Shown here in pieces: positions 56,077-64,000 of a stretch of 64,000 nucleotides of DNA. A program made the translations under genes and the position numbers. Under the pieces are notes generated by a model that was not told the origin of the DNA, did no database searches, and was given only the letters and a program-made list of their open reading frames with translations. Numbering within the stretch: the first letter of the stretch is position 1; every line of letters starts with the position of its first letter. The stretch lies in the NCBI GenBank assembly GCA_900469625.1, contig UBXV01000007.1:434001-498000 (forward strand), in the 5' to 3' direction. This stretch comes from Hyphomicrobiales bacterium. Its GTDB lineage: Bacteria > Pseudomonadota > Alphaproteobacteria > Rhizobiales > Rhizobiaceae.

Positions 56077-56844
56077 TCAGCCTTGATAGACGGCAACGGC
56101 GTCCTGCTTCAGCTTTTCCATCATCGTGCGATAGGGGAACGGCCCGTAGCTGATGCGCGCGACCCCGGCTGCTGCCAGCGCCGTCTTCTCCGGCGCGCCC
56201 GGCCGCATCATCACGTTGACCGGCAGGCTCGAGGCGGCGCAAACCTTGGCGATCAAATCCGCGTCGACCAGCCACGGCACGAAGAAGCCGCTGGCACCGG
56301 CTTCGGCAAAAGCCTCTCCGCGCGCGATCGCCTCGTCAACGAGGCCGGCGTGGTGGGCCACATCGCTTGCCTGCAGGAACAGGTCGGTGCGGGCGTTGAT
56401 GAAGAACGGCACGCCGCGGCGGTCCGCCATTTCACGGATCGCCCGAATGCGGGCAACCTGCGTTTCGAGCGCATGCACGCCCGATTTTCCAACGACCTGA
56501 TCCTCGAAATTGATGCCGATGGCGCCGGCGTCGATCAGCTGCGAGACATTGGCCGCCCCCGTTGCCGGATCGTCGGAATAGGCGCCCTCGAAATCGACCG
56601 TTACCGGCAATTCGCTCGAGACCACGATCAGCCGGGCAATATCGGTCAGTAGCGCCAGCGGCACCTTCTCGCCATCGCCGAAGCCATGGGCCGCGGCAAT
56701 CGACCAGCTGCCGGTGGCGAGCGCCCTGGCGCCAGCCTCGGCGACCGCCTTGGCGCTGCCGGCATCCCAGATGTTGTAGAGCACCACCGGATCGCCCTTT
56801 TTATGCAGGGCGGTAAAGGCGAGCGCCTTTTCCTTCTGGTTCAT
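56077..56844 (-). CDS. Isocitrate lyase / PEP mutase family protein
   Basis: 255-residue TIM-barrel of the isocitrate lyase/phosphoenolpyruvate phosphomutase superfamily (YciV-like short group). Landmarks: YNIWDAGSAKAVAEAG, VDFEGAYSDD, GINFEDQV (metal/acid positions), FFINARTDLFL. The lyase KKCGH loop is missing, so it is not an isocitrate lyase; related proteins cleave 2-methylisocitrate or oxaloacetate or phosphonopyruvate. Its ATG overlaps the ada stop by four bases. Confidence 0.88.
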   Translation of the reverse strand: MNQKEKALAFTALHKKGDPVVLYNIWDAGSAKAVAEAGARALATGSWSIAAAHGFGDGEKVPLALLTDIARLIVVSSELPVTVDFEGAYSDDPATGAANVSQLIDAGAIGINFEDQVVGKSGVHALETQVARIRAIREMADRRGVPFFINARTDLFLQASDVAHHAGLVDEAIARGEAFAEAGASGFFVPWLVDADLIAKVCAASSLPVNVMMRPGAPEKTALAAAGVARISYGPFPYRTMMEKLKQDAVAVYQG

Positions 56845-57920
56845 TGCGTTTCCTCCACGAACGGGCTTTCAGGTTTCGCTTTCGCCTCGTGCCGCAACAA
56901 CCACTGTTTCCGCCAGAGCCCGCCACCGTAACCCGTGAGCGAACCGTCAGCGCCAAGGCAGCGGTGGCAGGGTATGACGATGGCGATCCGGTTGGATCCG
57001 TTGGCATGGGCCACGGCACGCGCGGACTGGATCGTAGCGACCTCGCGGGCAATGTCACCATAGGAGCGCGTCCGACCGGCGGGAATTTTAACAAGCCTCT
57101 CCCAGACGTTGCGCTCGAAAGGCGTCCCGCCGGGCGCAAGCGGCGTTTGGAATGGGCCCATATCGCCAGCAAAATAGGCCTTCAACTCGCCTTCAATCCT
57201 GTCGATCGGCGCCGTCCTTCCGGGCACGATCGCCGAGCGTGTCGATCGCTTCAGCGCCGCGAGTTCGGTCGGCAATGCCTTGCGATCATGGAACTCGAGC
57301 AGATGCAGATGCGTGGCGTCGCCGATCGCGACCATGGGGCCGATCGGCGTCTCGAGCCAATCGAAGGAGAGCAGCTCCCGTCCCAGAGCGGCGGCCGGCG
57401 CGTCGCCGAGCAATCGCTGGAAGGCGGCGCGAAAGCCGCTCGGCGATTCGTAACCGGCTTCGAGCTGGGCGTCGATCACGCGTCCTCCGCCGGCGAGCTG
57501 GCGGGCAGCAAGCCCCAGGCGGCGATACCGCGCCAGATCGAGAAAGGTGATGCCGAGATTGCGTTTGAACGCCCGCCGGACAGTCGACGGATCGAGCCCG
57601 CGGCGCACGATATCATCCTCGCTCCAGCGCCGCTCAGGCGCTGCTTCCAGCGCCTGCAGCAGCTCTTGAACCAGCGGATCCTTGGCACCGAAGGTGGCGA
57701 GCGGCCGACAGCGCTGGCAGGGACGGAACCCCGTTTCCAGGCAGGTGCCGATCGAGCCGACGAAAATCGTGTTTTCCCGCTTCGGCTTGCGGGCTGGGCA
57801 AGACAGGCGGCAGAAGACGCCTGTCGTCTTGACGCAGACAAAGGCTGAACCTTCGTACTCGGTACTTCGCGCCATCAAGGCGTCGTAGAGCGTTTCATCG
57901 GAAGGAAGATCGAACAACAT
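56841..57920 (-). CDS. ada: Ada-type DNA alkylation-repair regulator and O6-methylguanine methyltransferase
   Basis: 359 residues. N-terminal Ada zinc domain with C37, C41, C68 and C71 (FCRLSCPARKPKRENT ... FRPCQRCRP), an AraC-like helix-turn-helix (about 95-165), and a methyltransferase domain (190-345) with acceptor cysteine C318 in IPCHR. C37/C318 accept methyl groups from phosphotriesters and O6-methylguanine; the methylated form activates transcription. The motif reads IPCHRC, where IPCHRV is usual. Start ATG 57920. Co-translated with the downstream lyase-family gene. Confidence 0.93.
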   Translation of the reverse strand: MLFDLPSDETLYDALMARSTEYEGSAFVCVKTTGVFCRLSCPARKPKRENTIFVGSIGTCLETGFRPCQRCRPLATFGAKDPLVQELLQALEAAPERRWSEDDIVRRGLDPSTVRRAFKRNLGITFLDLARYRRLGLAARQLAGGGRVIDAQLEAGYESPSGFRAAFQRLLGDAPAAALGRELLSFDWLETPIGPMVAIGDATHLHLLEFHDRKALPTELAALKRSTRSAIVPGRTAPIDRIEGELKAYFAGDMGPFQTPLAPGGTPFERNVWERLVKIPAGRTRSYGDIAREVATIQSARAVAHANGSNRIAIVIPCHRCLGADGSLTGYGGGLWRKQWLLRHEAKAKPESPFVEETQ

Positions 57921-57995
57921 GGCGTGGTTCTACCACGATCACGGGGCGAAGAGACGCCGGTTTTCGGGCGTCTATTTTTTCAGATCGGCCCGTTG

Positions 57996-58910
57996 TCAGA
58001 TCAGCACGAGCGTCACGACGCCGAGCACGATCAGCAGGCAGCCGATCAGTTCCAGGCGGTTGATCCACTCGCGGAAGATGAAGAAGGACGAGGCGAAGGT
58101 GAACAGCATTTCGACCTGCGCCACCACCTTGACGATCGCCGCCTGCTGTAAGGTCATCGCCATGAACCAGCCGAAGGAGGCGGAGGCGCCGACGAAGCCG
58201 ACGACGAAGGCCGGCTTCCAGGCAGCGGCAATCAGCTTCAGTTCGCCCGGCTCGCGCGCCACGATCCAGATCAGCATCACCACCGTCTGCAAGAGGATGA
58301 CGAAGCCGAGCGTGAAGCTTGCCTGCATCATGTAATCGGGTGCCGGCAGGCTGGGTGCCAGTGCCAGCGAGGCCGAGCGATAGGCGACGGCCGAGAGCCC
58401 GAAGAACGTTCCCGAGAGAAGGCCGATGCCGGCGGTGCGGCTGAAGACCGACGTGACCAGCGAGCGGGGGCTGAGCGTCGTGCGCGCCACCGAAATCAGC
58501 ATCACGCCGACGACGGAGATGGCGATCGCAACCAGGGTGCCCTCGCTTGCGCGCTCGCCCAAGAAGATAAGGCCGAACAGAGCGGCCTGCGCCGGCTCCG
58601 TGCGCGAATAGGCGGTTCCCACCGCGAAGTTGCGGAAGGAGAAGAGATGAACGAGCAGGAACGTCGCTGCGATCTGCGCGAGGCCACCGATGACGGCCCA
58701 GAGGAAAAAGGTGCCGTTCGGCACGGGCAGCGGACGCCCCACCACCTGCCAGAGCGCGAACAGGTAAAAAAGCGCAAATGGCAGGCCGAAACCGAAGCGC
58801 ACGAAGGTCGCGCCCGTCGTGCCCATGACGCCCTTCAGGTGTTTCTGCATGGCGGAACGGACGTTCTGAAGGAACGCCGCAGCGACGGTGATGAGGACCC
58901 AGGTTTCCAT
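57996..58910 (-). CDS. EamA-family (DMT superfamily) transporter
   Basis: 304 residues with about ten helices in two EamA repeats; the first starts METWVLITVAAAFLQNVRSAMQKH, and the second near residue 160 (GIGLLSGTFFGLSAVAYRSASL). Drug/metabolite transporter of the inner membrane; substrate unknown. The upstream and downstream gaps are short (75 and 62 bases), leaving room only for small promoters. ATG 58910 gives the usual ten-helix length. Confidence 0.9.
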   Translation of the reverse strand: METWVLITVAAAFLQNVRSAMQKHLKGVMGTTGATFVRFGFGLPFALFYLFALWQVVGRPLPVPNGTFFLWAVIGGLAQIAATFLLVHLFSFRNFAVGTAYSRTEPAQAALFGLIFLGERASEGTLVAIAISVVGVMLISVARTTLSPRSLVTSVFSRTAGIGLLSGTFFGLSAVAYRSASLALAPSLPAPDYMMQASFTLGFVILLQTVVMLIWIVAREPGELKLIAAAWKPAFVVGFVGASASFGWFMAMTLQQAAIVKVVAQVEMLFTFASSFFIFREWINRLELIGCLLIVLGVVTLVLI

Positions 58911-58972
58911 GGCTGCGAGCTAGCACGCGGGCCCGGACATTGCCAAGGGGCCGCCGCACAGGGCTGTGCGCC

Positions 58973-59770
58973 TCAGTCTGCCTTTTCCGGTGCGTCCATC
59001 AATGCGACCGACGGGCTGATCGCGATGCCCGGTGCCTCGTCCTCGAACGCCTTCACCCGCTGATCGTAATTCGGGGCCAGCGTGCCCAGCACACGATCCC
59101 AGAAGGAGAAGTAGTTGGCGTAGTTATACCTGAACCCGGAATGATGCTGATCATGGAACGTCGTGCACAACAGCGGCGACGGATAGCGCGCCTTCGACGT
59201 GGCGAAATATTCAAAGCCGCAATGGCCGATCATGCCGTTGAAATGTTCGAACAGCCGATGCGCGATGAGGATCGCCGCCGGGAACGGCACGACGAAAACG
59301 ACGACCGCCGAAAAGCTCTGCAGCAGGAAATTGTCGAAGACATCCTCCGAATAGGTGCTCCAGATCGTCGGCGCGACGCTCCTGTGATGAAGGGCGTGCA
59401 GCGGATAAAGCCACCTGGTGTGCAGCAGCCGATGCATGAAATAGAACCAGGCGTCATAGAGGATCATGCAGAGCACGAAGAGCGGCACCGCCCACCACCA
59501 GCTGAAACCCCAGGGCGTCGGCGTCCAGCCCTTCTGCTGCGCGTAGAGGCCGATCGTCAAAGGCAGGCAAGCGCTGAACATCGATGCCAAGCTCTGGCGG
59601 ATTTCCGCCTTGCGCCGCTTGTCGGAACCGCGCCCCTTCTGGATCTTTCGCTCGGGATTGCGGTCGTTGAGCCACGTGATCGCGTAGCCGAAGGCAAAAT
59701 AGGTCACGACGGTGAAGGTGTAGAATCCGAACAGAAACAGCAGATAGAACACTTCGTTCGACATTGGCAT
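58973..59770 (-). CDS. Sterol desaturase / fatty acid hydroxylase family protein
   Basis: 265-residue di-iron membrane enzyme. Histidine boxes HRLLH, HALHH and HDQHHSG match the eight-histidine fatty acid hydroxylase pattern; about four hydrophobic helices surround them. Such enzymes hydroxylate or desaturate lipid chains, in rhizobia possibly ornithine lipids, carotenoids or hopanoids; substrate is not predictable. ATG 59770 used (GGGGACGCGG upstream); the ATG two codons later is equally possible. Divergent from the nucleotidase gene. Confidence 0.92.
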   Translation of the reverse strand: MPMSNEVFYLLFLFGFYTFTVVTYFAFGYAITWLNDRNPERKIQKGRGSDKRRKAEIRQSLASMFSACLPLTIGLYAQQKGWTPTPWGFSWWWAVPLFVLCMILYDAWFYFMHRLLHTRWLYPLHALHHRSVAPTIWSTYSEDVFDNFLLQSFSAVVVFVVPFPAAILIAHRLFEHFNGMIGHCGFEYFATSKARYPSPLLCTTFHDQHHSGFRYNYANYFSFWDRVLGTLAPNYDQRVKAFEDEAPGIAISPSVALMDAPEKAD

Positions 59771-59922
59771 CCGCGTCCCCGCGCCAAGAACCGTGCGAGG
59801 CGGAATTTGCCACGCGCTGGCGGCAATTCAAAGCGCAAATCTATGCGCCAGCATTGCGTGCCGGCGCGCCGGCACATTATTTTCCCGTTTGCCGCCATCG
59901 ATCCGCGTGCCATAAGGCAGTC

Positions 59923-60636
59923 ATGAAAAAGCTTGATCGCCTGCCGACCCACGACGAATTCGCCCATGTCACCGACTGGGTGTTCGATCTCGACAACACG
60001 CTCTATCCGCACCACGTCAATCTGTTCTCGCAGATCGACCGCAACATGACGGCTTACGTTGCAGAGCTTTTGTCGCTGGACCCGGCGGATGCGAAGAAGC
60101 TGCAGAAGGATTATTACCGCGATCACGGCACGACGCTCAAAGGCCTGATGATCCACCACGGCATCGACCCGAACGTCTTTCTCGAGATGGCGCATGCGAT
60201 CGACTACAGCATCGTGCCGCCGGACCCGACGCTGGGCGAAGCGATCAAGGCGCTGCCGGGGCGCAAGTTCATCTTCACCAATGGCAGCGTCGCGCATGCG
60301 GAAATGACGGCGCGGCAACTGGGCATTCTCGATCACTTCAACGATATCTTCGATATCGTCGCTGCCGATTTCGTGCCGAAGCCCGCAGGTGAAACCTATG
60401 ACAAGTTCATGAGCCTGCACCGGGTCGATACCCGCAATGCCGTGATGTTCGAGGACCTGCCGCGCAACCTCCTGGTTCCGAAGACGCTCGGCATGAAGAC
60501 GGTGCTCCTGGTGCCGCGCAACTTCGAATATGAGTTCGCCGAATCCTGGGAGAGGTCCAACGACGAGGACGAGCAGATCGACTACGTCACCGAGGACCTG
60601 ACCGGCTTCCTCAGGCGCGTCGTCGCCGGCCTCTGA
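59923..60636 (+). CDS. Pyrimidine 5'-nucleotidase, HAD family
   Basis: 237-residue haloacid-dehalogenase phosphatase. Motif I DLDNTLYP (about 21-28) holds both catalytic aspartates; motif II IFTNG, motif III KPAGETY lysine and motif IV FEDLPRN follow. The sequence type is the SDT1/pyrimidine 5'-nucleotidase group, releasing nucleosides from UMP/CMP. AAGG precedes ATG 59923. Conserved in this neighbourhood (argB ... dapD) in rhizobia as I recall. Confidence 0.92.
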   Translation: MKKLDRLPTHDEFAHVTDWVFDLDNTLYPHHVNLFSQIDRNMTAYVAELLSLDPADAKKLQKDYYRDHGTTLKGLMIHHGIDPNVFLEMAHAIDYSIVPPDPTLGEAIKALPGRKFIFTNGSVAHAEMTARQLGILDHFNDIFDIVAADFVPKPAGETYDKFMSLHRVDTRNAVMFEDLPRNLLVPKTLGMKTVLLVPRNFEYEFAESWERSNDEDEQIDYVTEDLTGFLRRVVAGL

Positions 60637-60756
60637 CACAATTTGGCCAGGGAAAAACCCCTTTCCCGCCAAAGACTTAAATTACCAAAGTTTAACTGGT
60701 GCACGCCGCCCGTCTGCCTATCATTCGCTCAGGGATAACCCTGATCGAAAGGAAGC

Positions 60757-61296
60757 ATGATGCGGAACAGAACCCTGATCCTTGGCGTGACGGCACTCGC
60801 CGTCGCCGTTACGGGAATGGCTGCGCCATCGTTTGCCGCCAGAGACAAGCTCACGCCCGAGCAGCGGGCCGAACGCATGATCAAGCGACTGGATACCAAC
60901 AGCGACACCAAAGTTTCGCTCGACGAGTTCCAGGCGCGCATGACAACGAACTTCAAGACCTTCGACGCCAATGGCGACGGCCAGATCAGCGCCGATGAGA
61001 TGAAGGCCAAGCGCCAGGCATTCCGCGACGCCCGCAAGGCCTGGCAGGATGCCAAGGCCAAGGAGGGCAAGGAACGCGACACCGCGCTTGCCCAGCTGAA
61101 GGAAGCGCGACCGGCCATGCTGCCCGGCATGCGGCCGAAGGCCTTCAAGCGCGTGGACACCGACGGCAACGGATCCCTGAGCGCTGCCGAAGTCACAAGC
61201 GCGTCCGAGAAGATGTTCAAGCGCCGCGACCGGAACGGCGACGGCGTCATCGACGCCGCCGACTTCACCAAGAAGACCGAGACCAAGAAGATCTAA
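60757..61296 (+). CDS. Exported EF-hand calcium-binding protein
   Basis: 179 residues: signal peptide (residues 1-28, cleavage after SFA|AR) and four EF-hand loops: DTNSDTKVSLDE (46-57), DANGDGQISADE (70-81), DTDGNGSLSAAE (134-145) and DRNGDGVIDAAD (158-169). Loops 2 to 4 have full Ca2+ ligands; loop 1 has S49 and T51 in variable positions but could still bind. A basic helical spacer (82-130) separates the pairs. Periplasmic calcium sensor or buffer. AAGGAAGC before the twin ATGs. Confidence 0.92.
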   Translation: MMRNRTLILGVTALAVAVTGMAAPSFAARDKLTPEQRAERMIKRLDTNSDTKVSLDEFQARMTTNFKTFDANGDGQISADEMKAKRQAFRDARKAWQDAKAKEGKERDTALAQLKEARPAMLPGMRPKAFKRVDTDGNGSLSAAEVTSASEKMFKRRDRNGDGVIDAADFTKKTETKKI

Positions 61297-61346
61297 CCCG
61301 GATGGCGACACCCTCCTCCGCCCGGTGGCGCGTGTCGCCTGCGTGG

Positions 61347-61387
61347 CGCCTCCCCCTCGCATCGCGTTCGATCGCAAGGGGGAGGCG
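61347..61387. other. Stem-loop after the EF-hand gene
   Basis: CGCCTCCCCCT (61347-61357) and AGGGGGAGGCG (61377-61387) form an 11-base stem with a 19-base loop. No T-run. Probably processed or weakly terminating. Confidence 0.5.
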
Positions 61388-61410
61388 TGAAATTCGGATC
61401 CTCCCGCAAA

Positions 61411-61448
61411 GACAAGGCCGCGCGCCAGAAATGGCGCGCGGCCTTGTC
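61411..61448. terminator. GAAA-capped terminator between convergent genes
   Basis: GACAAGGCCGCGCGCCA (61411-61427) pairs perfectly with TGGCGCGCGGCCTTGTC (61432-61448) around GAAA. On the minus strand TTTGCGGG follows, 41 bases after the LOG gene stop. Confidence 0.8.
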
Positions 61449-61489
61449 GATTGGAAAGGCGAAGCTCAGATCCGCCGTGGCGGAGCGTT

Positions 61490-62389
61490 CTAGCGCCGGC
61501 CGTTTGCCATCGGCACCGACTTCGGATCGACGGTCTCGTAGAAGCGCGAAATGATGTCCCAGGCCTCGTCGGCGGTTTCGACGAATTGCACGAGATCGAC
61601 GTCGTTCGGCGCGATCGTGCCGAATTCGGCGAGAGCCTCGAAGTTGATGATCGAGCGCCAGAACTTTTCCCCGAAGAGAATGAGCGGAACCAGCGCCAGA
61701 CGGCCGGTCTGCATCAGCGTCATCGTTTCAAACAGTTCGTCCAGCGTGCCGAAACCGCCCGGAAACACCGTTACGGCCTTGGCACGAAGCAGGAAGTGCA
61801 TCTTGCGGATGGCGAAGTAGTGGAAGTTGAACGACAGTTCCGGCGTGACGAACCGGTTCGGCGCCTGTTCGTGCGGCAAAACGATGTTGAGGCCGATCGA
61901 CGGCGCGCCGATGTCGTCGGCACCGCGGTTGCCCGCCTCCATCACGCCCGGGCCGCCGCCTGTGACGACGACATATTCCTTGTGGTGCAGCTTGGCGGAA
62001 TGTTCCGAGACGATCCGCGCGAACTTGCGCGCCTCGTCGTAATAGACCGAGGCGGCTTCGAGGTTCTTGCGCTGGATATCGTTCTTGGCAGCCCAGGCGT
62101 CGCCGCCCGGCTCGGGAATGCGCGCGCCGCCGAACATCACCACCGTCGAGTTGATGCCGTGCTCTTCCAGCATCATTTCCGTCTTCAGGAGTTCGAGCTG
62201 CAGCCGCACCGGGCGCAGCTCCTCGCGGCAGAGGAAATCGTCGTCGATGTAAGCAAGGCGATAGGAAGGCGAAGCCGATTGCGGCGTCAGAGGTACCGTC
62301 TGAGCCCGTTGCCGGCTCTGCGAGCTATCCGCCAGCGGATCCCAAACCCCATCCTTGCGGCGCAGGTTGCGCTTCTTCATGCGTGCCAT
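61490..62389 (-). CDS. LOG-family (TIGR00730) Rossmann protein
   Basis: 299 residues. The core (about 80-290) has GGGPGVMEA (144-152) and PGGFGTLDE (210-218), the nucleotide-5'-monophosphate phosphoribohydrolase motifs of LOG enzymes, which release free cytokinin bases. The ~75-residue N-terminal extension (basic, then YRLAYIDDDFLCREELRPVRLQLE) is typical of the longer bacterial type, also linked with AMP or other nucleotide hydrolysis (PpnN-like). Cytoplasmic. Terminated by a long hairpin. Confidence 0.92.
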   Translation of the reverse strand: MARMKKRNLRRKDGVWDPLADSSQSRQRAQTVPLTPQSASPSYRLAYIDDDFLCREELRPVRLQLELLKTEMMLEEHGINSTVVMFGGARIPEPGGDAWAAKNDIQRKNLEAASVYYDEARKFARIVSEHSAKLHHKEYVVVTGGGPGVMEAGNRGADDIGAPSIGLNIVLPHEQAPNRFVTPELSFNFHYFAIRKMHFLLRAKAVTVFPGGFGTLDELFETMTLMQTGRLALVPLILFGEKFWRSIINFEALAEFGTIAPNDVDLVQFVETADEAWDIISRFYETVDPKSVPMANGRR

Positions 62390-62616
62390 GCTATCGTCTT
62401 TCCCGTCGCGTTCCGGACAATCGGCATCCCAGACGGACGCGTCCCATCCTGTTTCATCGGTCTTGAATGCTCCTGATGCCGGAGTCGTCCGGGCTTGCCA
62501 AGCCCTGCCGGGGCCGGCATGCCGAAAAGCGGTTCAACTTTTCAGGAACCCGCTCCAGGCGCACGCCTTTTCGCCGGCACGGAACGAGCCGCGGCCGCGC
62601 CGCGCGTTGCCGGCTA

Positions 62617-62658
62617 ATTTTGTCCTTAAATCGATTCCGATTTGCGGAATTATGCAGT
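62617..62658. repeat. Degenerate palindromic element upstream of dapD
   Basis: ATTTTGTCCTTAAATCG (62617-62633) faces CGATTTGCGGAATTATGC in an imperfect dyad centred on TTAAATCGATTCCGATTT. The centre resembles the perfect repeat at 8018-8064 (TTAAATCGATCCGGTTTAA). It ends about 40 bases before dapD in a 309-base gap that otherwise shows no gene. Confidence 0.55.
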
Positions 62659-62698
62659 AGAGCTTTGCCAGGATAACCGCCGAACGTAAGGAATTCCG

Positions 62699-63556
62699 AT
62701 GACGAACCACGACCTCTCTTCCCTGTCGCACACAATCGACACCGCTTTTGACGACCGCGATTCCGTCAACACCGGAACGCGCGGCGCGGTGCGCGACGCC
62801 GTGGAAACGGCGCTGAACCTGCTCGACAACGGCAAGGTGCGCGTGGCCGAGCGCGGCGCCGACGGCAACTGGACCGTCAATCAGTGGCTGAAGAAGGCCG
62901 TGCTTCTGTCCTTCCGCCTCAACCCGATGGAAATCATCCGCGGTGGACCGGGCGAATCCGTCTGGTGGGACAAGGTCGCCTCCAAGTTTGACGGCTGGAG
63001 CGTCAACGAGTTCGAGAAGGCCGGCTTCCGCGCCGTGCCGAACTGCGTCGTGCGCCGCTCGGCCTATATCGCGCCGAACGCCATCCTGATGCCGTCCTTC
63101 GTCAATCTTGGTGCCTATGTCGGCGAAGGCACGATGGTCGACACCTGGGCGACGGTCGGCTCCTGCGCCCAGATCGGCAAGAACGTGCACCTTTCGGGCG
63201 GCGTCGGCATCGGCGGCGTTCTGGAACCGATGCAGGCCGGCCCGACGATCATTGAGGACAATTGCTTCATCGGCGCCCGCTCCGAGGTCGTCGAGGGCTG
63301 CATCGTGCGCGAGGGCTCGGTCCTCGGCATGGGCGTCTTCATCGGCAAGTCGACGAAGATCGTCGACCGCGCCACCGGCGAAGTGACCTATGGCGAAGTG
63401 CCGCCCTACTCTGTCGTCGTTGCCGGCTCGATGCCGTCAGGCTCGACCATGGGCAACGGCCAGCCGGCGCCGAACCTCTACTGCGCCGTCATCGTCAAGC
63501 GCGTCGATGAAAAGACCCGCTCCAAGACCGGCATCAACGAACTGCTTCGAGATTGA
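62699..63556 (+). CDS. dapD: Tetrahydrodipicolinate N-succinyltransferase DapD
   Basis: Makes N-succinyl-2-amino-6-ketopimelate in lysine/meso-diaminopimelate synthesis. 285 residues: N-terminal helical domain, then a left-handed beta helix of hexapeptide repeats (about 100-240, with [37 protein letters not shown] and [11 protein letters not shown]). AAGGA stands seven bases before ATG 62699. dapE is expected beyond the window. Confidence 0.97.
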   Translation: MTNHDLSSLSHTIDTAFDDRDSVNTGTRGAVRDAVETALNLLDNGKVRVAERGADGNWTVNQWLKKAVLLSFRLNPMEIIRGGPGESVWWDKVASKFDGWSVNEFEKAGFRAVPNCVVRRSAYIAPNAILMPSFVNLGAYVGEGTMVDTWATVGSCAQIGKNVHLSGGVGIGGVLEPMQAGPTIIEDNCFIGARSEVVEGCIVREGSVLGMGVFIGKSTKIVDRATGEVTYGEVPPYSVVVAGSMPSGSTMGNGQPAPNLYCAVIVKRVDEKTRSKTGINELLRD

Positions 63557-63587
63557 TGCGATGACACCGGAGGGGCGGCGGTCTGGC

Positions 63588-63944
63588 ATGACCTGGCTGT
63601 TCTTCAGCCCCTCCGGTCGCATCACCCGCCTGCCCTTCTTCCTCTCCTGGCTTTTCTGGCTGCTGATCGGCGCCTTCGTCGTCGCGCAGATGTTTGCGAG
63701 CGAAAACCACAAGACAGCGCTCGCGCTCTGGACTCTGGCGCTCATCGTCTCCGGCATCGTTTCGACGCTGTCGATCGCGATGCTCGCGATCAAGCGGCTG
63801 CACGATATCGGCTATCCCGGACCGCTCGCCCTTTGCCTGTTCATTCCCGTCCTCAGCCCCCTCGCCTTCATCGCTCTCTGCCTCTGGCCGGGCACCGACG
63901 GGCCGAACGAATTCGGCCAAAGCAGCGATGAACCCGCCCCTTGA
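63588..63944 (+). CDS. DUF805 membrane protein
   Basis: 118 residues with three to four helices. The N-terminus MTWLFFSPSGRITRLPFFL and the motif IAMLAIKRLHDIGYPGP match the DUF805 family (function unknown). ATG 63588 fits the family start, with GGAGGGG 12 bases upstream; an in-frame ATG at 63561 is an alternative. It follows dapD after 31 bases and is likely in the same transcript. A further ATG at 63990 may begin the next gene. Confidence 0.85.
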   Translation: MTWLFFSPSGRITRLPFFLSWLFWLLIGAFVVAQMFASENHKTALALWTLALIVSGIVSTLSIAMLAIKRLHDIGYPGPLALCLFIPVLSPLAFIALCLWPGTDGPNEFGQSSDEPAP

Positions 63945-64000
63945 GCGGCGCACTGTACATTTCGGGCCCGAACGGGTATGTAGCGCGCCATGAACAGGCC

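Overview
This 64-kb window is chromosomal DNA of a high-GC alphaproteobacterium of the Rhizobiales, most probably Ensifer/Sinorhizobium or a close relative. The evidence is the gene content and order: frcRBCAK (rhizobial fructose ABC system), clr-cyaD1 with spdA (the cAMP module I know from S. meliloti), fadD-pgi-frk-pyrEC, a putA of rhizobial length, rhizobial-type flagellin, and intergenic palindromes of the RIME kind. No phage, insertion sequence, CRISPR array or plasmid gene was seen. The genus call rests on recalled gene order, not on a database search.

Layout. 1-6.6 kb: the potassium operon (27-codon microgene)-kdpF-kdpA-kdpB-kdpC-kdpD, reading left, with kdpD cut by the window edge. 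6.7-9.4 kb: AI-2E-type and MFS exporters. 9.7-18.5 kb: fadD, pgi, an unknown protein, a lipoprotein, a DUF2975/XRE pair, a PfkB sugar kinase, pyrE and pyrC. 18.7-24.4 kb: frcKACB reading left, with frcR and a FucU-like mutarotase reading right; an AT-rich near-palindrome lies between frcB and frcR. 24.5-30.9 kb: DoxX, then clr-cyaD1 (cAMP receptor and CHASE2 adenylate cyclase), a FecR protein, a secreted Sel1-repeat protein with a near-perfect Clr box, the cAMP phosphodiesterase spdA, and a cysteine-cluster protein. 31-39.5 kb: putA, YigZ, aldo/keto reductase, DUF1810, a 35-residue membrane microprotein, a MerR regulator flanked by two nearly identical operators, a secreted unknown protein and tRNA-Arg(ACG). 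39.6-45.6 kb, reading left: orphan histidine kinase, MerA-like flavoprotein plus VTT membrane protein, and a chemoreceptor.

46-64 kb carries a housekeeping backbone (rpmH-rnpA-yidC-engB ... argB ... HAD nucleotidase ... dapD). Between engB and argB sits an accessory block: DUF1269, a long orphan flagellin, Tat-type MsrB, a fasciclin protein, and an overlapping anti-sigma/ECF-sigma pair. Right of argB are an isocitrate-lyase-family protein overlapping ada, an EamA transporter, a sterol-desaturase-like enzyme, a pyrimidine 5'-nucleotidase, an EF-hand protein, a LOG-family protein, dapD and a DUF805 protein. A further gene may begin at ATG 63990, but only 11 bases remain.

The two most coherent regulatory systems are the cAMP module (synthesis, receptor, target promoter and hydrolysis within 5.4 kb) and the sigma/anti-sigma/fasciclin/MsrB group, whose arrangement parallels the mycobacterial SigK-RskA-MPT70/83 system. 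Sequence-level novelties are mainly in the control regions: duplicated MerR operators, interlocked inverted repeats before the flagellin gene, and several families of intergenic palindromes.
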